This document shows positions 32,071-36,895 of a stretch of 36,895 nucleotides of DNA, piece after piece (the stretch's first letter is position 1; every line of letters begins with the position of its first letter). Made by a program: the position numbers and the translations under genes. A model generated the notes under the pieces. That model ran no database searches, was not told where the DNA came from, and saw nothing but the letters and a program-made list of their open reading frames with translations. Source of the DNA: Gallionella sp. GTDB taxonomy: Bacteria > Pseudomonadota > Gammaproteobacteria > Burkholderiales > Gallionellaceae. The stretch covers positions 1 through 36,895 of the forward strand of contig JAURZN010000125.1 in the NCBI GenBank assembly GCA_030653355.1, read 5' to 3'.

Positions 32071-32781
32071 ATGGCTAAACGAAAAGTAAAGCAGAACCAG
32101 GATGCGGCATTGGGCGATGCGATATTGGCCAAGCCGGATTTTGAACAGGCGCTGGCTTTTGCCGAGAGCATGAAACAAACCGAGGGCGCTTCGCAGCTCG
32201 AATCCCGTTTGCCCGAAGCAGCGGAATGGCCTGTTGTCGTGATGCAGTCTGCTGTTGCGCTGATGCCGCAGGACGCGGTGTCGCGCCGCATCCTGGCGGA
32301 GCGCGCCCGGGCGATGTCCAAGCCGTTGAACCAACAGCAGCATGAGACGCGCGATCAGTATTTGCGTTTTCGTCTCGGGGCTGTGGAGCGTTATGGCATC
32401 CCTTACACCTGTCTGGAGGAATTGCTCTACGTTGGCAATCTGGCACGCGTGCCTTGTACACCGGCGTTCGTGTCCGGCGTGGTCAATTATCGGGGAGAGT
32501 TGCTGACGATACTCGATCTCAAGCAATTTTTTCGCATGCCCGCCATCGCGATGAGCGATGAGGCGCGCATCATCGTGGTCAGGCATGAGGGCATGCGCAC
32601 CGGCCTGCTGGTGGATGGTGTGGATGGAAATATTGCGTATCAGGATACGGAGGTCTCGCCACCGTTAAGCTCGGAAGGGGTGTCGAACATGGAGTATGTG
32701 CTGGGCGTACATGACGGCAGTGTCGCGCTGTTGAATATGAAGGCATTGCTGAATGATCCGGCCTTGCAGGTGCATCGTTGA
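32071..32781 (+). CDS. CheW-like protein with N-terminal extension (WspD-like)
   Basis: 236 residues: ~110 residues of Lys/Ala/Gln-rich N-terminal extension (MAKRKVKQNQDAALG...), including RILAERARAMSKPLN, then a full CheW domain with YLRFRLGAVERYGIPYTCLEE, FVSGVVNYRGELLTILDL and TGLLVDGVDGNIAYQ. WspD, the second CheW of the Wsp system, is likewise longer than WspB and lies after the CheR-TPR gene. ATG 32071 is the start; a frame from 31999 overlaps the ParA-like gene and is not used. The 66-bp gap to the MCP gene holds no ORF. Confidence 0.9.
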   Translation: MAKRKVKQNQDAALGDAILAKPDFEQALAFAESMKQTEGASQLESRLPEAAEWPVVVMQSAVALMPQDAVSRRILAERARAMSKPLNQQQHETRDQYLRFRLGAVERYGIPYTCLEELLYVGNLARVPCTPAFVSGVVNYRGELLTILDLKQFFRMPAIAMSDEARIIVVRHEGMRTGLLVDGVDGNIAYQDTEVSPPLSSEGVSNMEYVLGVHDGSVALLNMKALLNDPALQVHR

Positions 32782-32847
32782 GCAGGATGCGAATGGTAAG
32801 TAGTGATCAACGCTGATTAGCGTTTCTGAAATTTACGGGAGAGCAGC

Positions 32848-34389
32848 ATGAAGGATATGAACACACAGTCGCTGACCCAGTCCATGGGCATAGATGCGAA
32901 TGAGCAGGCATCGCGCAAGAAGTTTGTTGATTTTACTGACGAAGACGTGCGCGCGCTCAAGGCGCTGCGCCCCATTATCCAACAACACGCGGATGCCATC
33001 GTCGATGTATTTTATGCAAACGTCGAGCGCTATAAGGAGCTGATGGTCGTTATCAAGGATGCGGGATCGAATATCGACCGCCTCAAGGCATCGCAGAAAC
33101 GCTATTTGCTGGAAATGTTCGACGGGGATTATGGCGATGCCTATTTTGAACGGCGCCTCAAGATCGGTGTGATACATAACCGGATCGGCCTGACTCCGCG
33201 CTGGTATCTGGGCAGTTACAGTGTGTACAGTTGCGAGATTGTGAAACTGGTTCAGAGCCAGTACCGCTGGAGTGCACGCAGCCGTGAGGCGGCCTTGCAA
33301 GCCGTGCATAAAATCATTTCCATCGATTCACAACTGGCCATGGATACCTATATACATGGCCTGATGACCGATTTGCGCGGTGTGAGCATGTCGAAGGAGG
33401 ATCTTGAAACCCGACTGGCAACCTACCAGATTTTTATCGCCAGCGTGGCCCAAGGCGATCTGAGCAAACGACTCGATGTCACGGGCGATGATGATCTGGC
33501 GCAATTGGGGCGCAATCTCAACACCATGACGGGAAGCCTGGCGGGTGTGGCATCGGGCACCCGAGAGGCGATTAACACCATTTACAGCACGCTGGAACAG
33601 TTGCAGAGCTCGATCAACGGCCAGTCGGCGGGTGCTTCTGAACAGGCGGCGGCGGTCAACCAGACCACAACTTCGCTGGATGAGATCAAGGCGATGTCGG
33701 CGCAGACCATGGAGAAGGTGCAGGTGCTGGGCGAAGCGGCGGAACGCAGCCGGCGCGAGAGCGAGCAGGGTGGCGTGGCGGTCGAACAGGCTATTAGCGG
33801 CATGAATTCGATTCGCGAGCGCGTGGAAGGTATTGCGCAGACCATACTGGCGCTCAGCGAACAGACTCAGCAGATCGGTGAAATCACCGCCGTGGTGACC
33901 AATCTGGCACAGCAGTCCAAGATGCTGGCGCTGAATGCCTCGATCGAGGCGGCCAAGGCGGGCGAGGCAGGCAAGGGCTTCGCGGTCGTGGCGGCGGAAG
34001 TGCGTGAACTGGCGGAACAGTCGCAGCAATCCACCGCGCAGGTGCAGAAAATATTGCAGGACATACGGCATGCCACGGATCGCGCCGTGATGGCGACTGA
34101 GGAGGGCAGTAAAGGTGTGGATGCCGGGATGGTGTCGGTGCAGCGCAGTGGAGAGTTGATGAATCAGTTGGGCGAAGTGGTGCGCGAAACGGCCATGGCC
34201 AGCCAGCAGATTACCGCTGTGGTGCGTCAGGGTTTTATCGGGCTGGACCAGGTGACCATGGCGATGAGGGAAATCAACAAAGTGACGGCGCAATTTGTCA
34301 GCAGTGCCAAGCAGAGCAAGGATTCGTCCGAGGATCTGCGCCGTGTGGCAGAGCGTCTGCGCGATAGTGTAAGTGTCTATAAACTGTAA
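32848..34389 (+). CDS. Soluble globin-coupled methyl-accepting chemotaxis protein
   Basis: 513 residues without membrane segments. The N-terminal protoglobin sensor (~25-180) has ALRPIIQQHADAIVDVFYANV, the LKASQKRYLLEMFDGDYG region and IGVIHNRIGLTPRWYLGSY, where His110 is the expected proximal haem ligand. A HAMP-like stretch (~185-235) is followed by a methyl-accepting signalling domain with the conserved hairpin tip LALNASIEAAKAGEAGKGFAVVAAEVRELAEQS (key part NASIEAAKAGEAGKGFAVVA). Globin-coupled receptors such as HemAT sense O2; CO and NO binding is possible. No CheR/CheB-binding pentapeptide at the C-terminus. GGGAGA about 10 bp upstream supports ATG 32848. It is placed where the transmembrane WspA receptor would be expected to belong functionally. 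Confidence 0.93.
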   Translation: MKDMNTQSLTQSMGIDANEQASRKKFVDFTDEDVRALKALRPIIQQHADAIVDVFYANVERYKELMVVIKDAGSNIDRLKASQKRYLLEMFDGDYGDAYFERRLKIGVIHNRIGLTPRWYLGSYSVYSCEIVKLVQSQYRWSARSREAALQAVHKIISIDSQLAMDTYIHGLMTDLRGVSMSKEDLETRLATYQIFIASVAQGDLSKRLDVTGDDDLAQLGRNLNTMTGSLAGVASGTREAINTIYSTLEQLQSSINGQSAGASEQAAAVNQTTTSLDEIKAMSAQTMEKVQVLGEAAERSRRESEQGGVAVEQAISGMNSIRERVEGIAQTILALSEQTQQIGEITAVVTNLAQQSKMLALNASIEAAKAGEAGKGFAVVAAEVRELAEQSQQSTAQVQKILQDIRHATDRAVMATEEGSKGVDAGMVSVQRSGELMNQLGEVVRETAMASQQITAVVRQGFIGLDQVTMAMREINKVTAQFVSSAKQSKDSSEDLRRVAERLRDSVSVYKL

Positions 34390-34405
34390 TGCTGGTTAAA
34401 CAATC

Positions 34406-36724
34406 ATGGCCCTAGGACTGGATCAGGAATTGATGCGCATGCTGATGGATACCTTTGCCATCGAGCTGGACGAGCAGCTACAGATGATTACCGATGGGCT
34501 GCTGGTACTGGAAAAAGGCGTGGAAGGTGACGAGCAGCGCCAGATGCTGGAGGGCGTATTTCGCGCGGCGCACAACATCAAGGGCGCGGCACGCGGGGTG
34601 GAAGTGACGGATGTCGCCGACATCGCCCATCATCTGGAGAGTATTTTTGCGGTACTGAAACGCGAGAACCGCAGCCCTGACGGCGCGGTGACGGATCTCG
34701 TGCTGGAGTCGCTGGACGCGATGCGGCAGGCAATGACCGCGTTCAGCGCGCAGCAGCCGCTGGGTCTGGATAAGGATGCGTTGGTTGCCAGGCTCATGGC
34801 GATGGCATCACAGGTAGAACAGCCGTCCGTGGTTCAGCATCAGGCTGTTGCACCCGAACCCGAACCCGAACCCGAACCCGAACCCGAACCCGAACCCGAA
34901 CCCGAACCAACACCAACACCAACACCGGCACCGGCACCGGCACCGGCACCGGCACCGGCAGTACGCGCAGCGACCGAATCCAGCAAGCCAGTCGCAGGTG
35001 AGCAGCGACCTGCCGCAGATGTGGTTCGTGTGAATGTGGATAAGCTGGAGAGCCTGTCTGCGATGATGGAAGAATTGCAGGTCGCCAAGATCGAAATGGA
35101 TGAGCATCTGGTCAGCATGCAGCAACTGCGCAACAGGGTGCAGGAGTTGACGTCGGGCTGGCACCGTGCGACGGTCGGAACATCGCAGGCAGACAGGGAT
35201 AGCTGGTTGAAACGCAGCGCGGACACGGTCGTAGAACTGGATATGGCGAGTGCGCGGGCGCACCGTGAGATGCGTTCGAGTGCCAGTCGTCTTGGAATAC
35301 TGGTGGAATCCCTGCAGGATAATGTGCGCATGATGCGGTTGGTGCCCGTGGCCACCCTGTTGCGTCCGATGTCGCGCTCGGTGCGCGATATCGCGCGTGA
35401 ACTGGGGAAGAAAGTTGATTTCGAGATCAGCGGTGATGATATCGAAATAGATCGCATGGTGCTCGATGGCATACGCGATCCGCTGGTTCATTTGCTGCGC
35501 AATGCGCTGGATCATGGCATAGAGGCACCGCAACAGCGACTGAGCAGGGGCAAGCCTGTCGAAGGGCGGCTGCGTATATCGGTCGGCAGCGAAGGCAGGC
35601 AGATCGTGCTGACGGTGCAGGATGATGGCAGCGGTATCTCGGTAGACGAGATCGCCGCCAGCGCCCGGAAGAAGAAGCTCGTCAGCGAGGCTGAACTGGC
35701 CGCGATGGGGCGCGACGAGATTCTCGGTCTGATCTTCCGGCCGGGTTTTTCCAGCAAGGAGATCATCAGCCGTATTTCAGGGCGCGGCGTCGGTCTGGAC
35801 GTGGTCGTGATGAATCTGCGCAAACTCAAGGGTTCGGTGCAGGTGGAAACCGATGAAGGGAAGGGTACTCGTTTCATCCTCCGGCTGCCTATCACACTGG
35901 CCACTGATCACGGGGTGCTGGTGCGGGCGGGCGGGGCGGTATTCGCTGTTCCCACCTCGGCGGTGGATCGCATCATGGAGATCAGGCCCGATCAGATAGT
36001 CGAAGTCGAAGCCAGTCATGCCATTACGTACCAGGGTCGCAGCATACCGCTGCGCGATCTGGCGGTGACGCTGGAGCTGGAAACGCAGGAACGCATCAAC
36101 AAAAAAATACTGCCGGTAATGGTGGTCGCCAAGGGTTGGGACAGTGTGGCATTTCTGGTGGATGAGGTGATAGGTGAGCGTGAAATCGTGGTCAAGCCGT
36201 TCCGCTCGCTATTGCAGAGCGTGCGCAATATTACCGGCGGCACGCTGACGGGCAACGGCTTGGTGATCATGGTGCTCAATCCGTCCGACCTGGTGGATTC
36301 AGCGATGCGTGGCGGTCTGGCGCGTCTACAACGTGTCGAGGGCGATGCGGATGCGGAAAAAGCGCAGCACGTACTGGTGGTGGACGATTCCATCACGACA
36401 CGCAGTCTGGAGAAAAGTATCCTCGAGCATTCAGGTTATAATGTCAGCGTGGCGGTGGATGGCAAGCAGGGGTGGGCGTTGTTGCAAGAGCAGGAGTTTG
36501 ATCTGGTCGTGACGGATGTTGAAATGCCGGGAATGGATGGCTTTGAACTGACGGCGCTGATCAAGCAGAGCGAGCGTCTGAAACGGTTGCCTGTCGTCAT
36601 CGTGACATCACTGGCCAGGGAAGAAGACAGGAAGCGCGGCATTGAAGTGGGTGCCGATGCCTATATCGTCAAGGGGAAGTTCGAAACCAAGGTATTGCTG
36701 GATGTGGTGGGTCAGCTGATTTAA
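34406..36724 (+). CDS. Hybrid CheA histidine kinase with C-terminal receiver (WspE-like)
   Basis: 772 residues. HPt domain (~5-110) with phospho-acceptor His56 in RAAHNIKGAARGV; a Pro-Glu/Pro-Thr/Pro-Ala linker (~150-185); dimerisation helices (~205-325); an HATPase domain with HLLRNALDHGIEAPQ (N box), DDGSGISVDEI and GRGVGLDVVVMNL. A CheW-like domain follows (~510-640), then a receiver domain (~655-772) with VLVVDDSITTRSLE and phospho-acceptor about Asp704 in VVTDVEMPGMDG. The CheA-REC fusion is typical of WspE/FrzE/PilL-class kinases. Likely targets are its own receiver, CheB and the HD-GYP regulator. ATG 34406 follows the MCP stop by 16 bp. Confidence 0.95.
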   Translation: MALGLDQELMRMLMDTFAIELDEQLQMITDGLLVLEKGVEGDEQRQMLEGVFRAAHNIKGAARGVEVTDVADIAHHLESIFAVLKRENRSPDGAVTDLVLESLDAMRQAMTAFSAQQPLGLDKDALVARLMAMASQVEQPSVVQHQAVAPEPEPEPEPEPEPEPEPEPTPTPTPAPAPAPAPAPAVRAATESSKPVAGEQRPAADVVRVNVDKLESLSAMMEELQVAKIEMDEHLVSMQQLRNRVQELTSGWHRATVGTSQADRDSWLKRSADTVVELDMASARAHREMRSSASRLGILVESLQDNVRMMRLVPVATLLRPMSRSVRDIARELGKKVDFEISGDDIEIDRMVLDGIRDPLVHLLRNALDHGIEAPQQRLSRGKPVEGRLRISVGSEGRQIVLTVQDDGSGISVDEIAASARKKKLVSEAELAAMGRDEILGLIFRPGFSSKEIISRISGRGVGLDVVVMNLRKLKGSVQVETDEGKGTRFILRLPITLATDHGVLVRAGGAVFAVPTSAVDRIMEIRPDQIVEVEASHAITYQGRSIPLRDLAVTLELETQERINKKILPVMVVAKGWDSVAFLVDEVIGEREIVVKPFRSLLQSVRNITGGTLTGNGLVIMVLNPSDLVDSAMRGGLARLQRVEGDADAEKAQHVLVVDDSITTRSLEKSILEHSGYNVSVAVDGKQGWALLQEQEFDLVVTDVEMPGMDGFELTALIKQSERLKRLPVVIVTSLAREEDRKRGIEVGADAYIVKGKFETKVLLDVVGQLI
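34853..34960 (+). repeat. Eighteen hexanucleotide repeats in the cheA linker
   Basis: Uninterrupted tandem hexamers: CCCGAA nine times (34853-34906), CCAACA three times (34907-34924), CCGGCA six times (34925-34960). They encode (PE)9(PT)3(PA)6 between the HPt and dimerisation domains. Unit gain or loss changes linker length by two residues and never breaks the frame. Confidence 0.97.
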
Positions 36725-36790
36725 ACCGGCGCAACGTCACGCTGCGCTCATTGAGAAGCAGACACCGCCGTAACAATAGAGAAAGTAGTT

Positions 36791-36895
36791 ATGTTACGCA
36801 TCCTGATCGTGGAAGATTCATCAGTCGTTGCGCTGCTGCTCAAGGCGATTTTTCAACAACAGCCTGATATGCAAGTGGTCGGTCACGCAAAGAAC
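36791..36895 (+). CDS. cheB: CheB-type receiver protein, N-terminal fragment
   Basis: 35 codons before the window ends: MLRILIVEDSSVVALLLKAI is the start of a receiver domain with the acidic pair ED and the S/T-rich first helix typical of CheB (RVLVVDDSA type). Position directly after the hybrid CheA (66-bp gap) matches wspF/cheB, a receptor methylesterase regulated by CheA. The methylesterase domain is beyond the window, so a stand-alone CheY-like regulator cannot be excluded. Confidence 0.7.
   Translation, partial: MLRILIVEDSSVVALLLKAIFQQQPDMQVVGHAKN

Noticed and set aside
33328-34293. 321-codon minus-strand ORF opposite the MCP gene
   Set aside because: His/Arg-rich shadow of the MCP reading frame with no family features; long only because of codon bias.

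Overview
The window looks like a chromosomal segment of a Gram-negative betaproteobacterium. I lean towards Nitrosomonadales, possibly Gallionellaceae; this is inference from gene content and protein style, not from a marker gene. There are no rRNA or tRNA genes, no transposase and no CRISPR array. Genes are densely packed with many 4-bp ATGA/GTGA overlaps.

Region 1 (1-23564) is an LPS / surface-glycan locus. After the tail of a PIN-domain gene come the dTDP-rhamnose genes rfbB-rfbD-rfbA-rfbC, interrupted by a small four-helix-bundle (23S-IVS type) gene. Then follow heptosyltransferase I, a WbpL/WecA-like initiating transferase, a WbpM-like dehydratase, an O-antigen ligase and a WaaE/KdtX-like glycosyltransferase. 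An OafA-type acyltransferase lies on the minus strand. Next are a GT4 glycosyltransferase, an ArnC/GtrB-like polyprenyl-phosphate glycosyltransferase, a WecD-like N-acetyltransferase and an ArnE-like small transporter. Convergent to these is a minus-strand operon reading MBOAT acyltransferase, SGNH-like protein, ArnT-like GT-C transferase and WecE aminotransferase. The block closes with apaH and waaA. RfbA/RfbB, WecE and WecD together would give dTDP-Fuc4NAc. With the ArnC-, ArnE- and ArnT-like proteins, this suggests a periplasmic Fuc4NAc decoration pathway built like the L-Ara4N pathway.

The first part of region 1 is invaded by short repeats: heptanucleotide tandem arrays, a 66-bp repeat present twice, and small palindromes. 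Several sit in frame inside coding sequences (rfbB twice, the start of rfbA, the wbpM-like gene, the MBOAT gene).

Region 2 (23565-28103) has an EAL-CBS-GGDEF c-di-GMP protein, a 36-codon gene remnant, and dgkA, a GT4 glycosyltransferase and a PAP2 phosphatase, closed by a clear intrinsic terminator.

Region 3 (28104-36895, running off the end) is a chemosensory operon: REC-HD-GYP regulator, CheW, CheR-TPR, ParA-like ATPase, second CheW, soluble globin-coupled MCP, CheA with C-terminal receiver, and the start of CheB. The order CheW / CheR-TPR / CheW / CheA-REC / CheB matches the Wsp surface-sensing system. Here the transmembrane WspA sensor is replaced by a haem-globin sensor, the output is a c-di-GMP phosphodiesterase instead of a cyclase, and a ParA ATPase is inserted. 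This is the strongest candidate for an undescribed system in the window.
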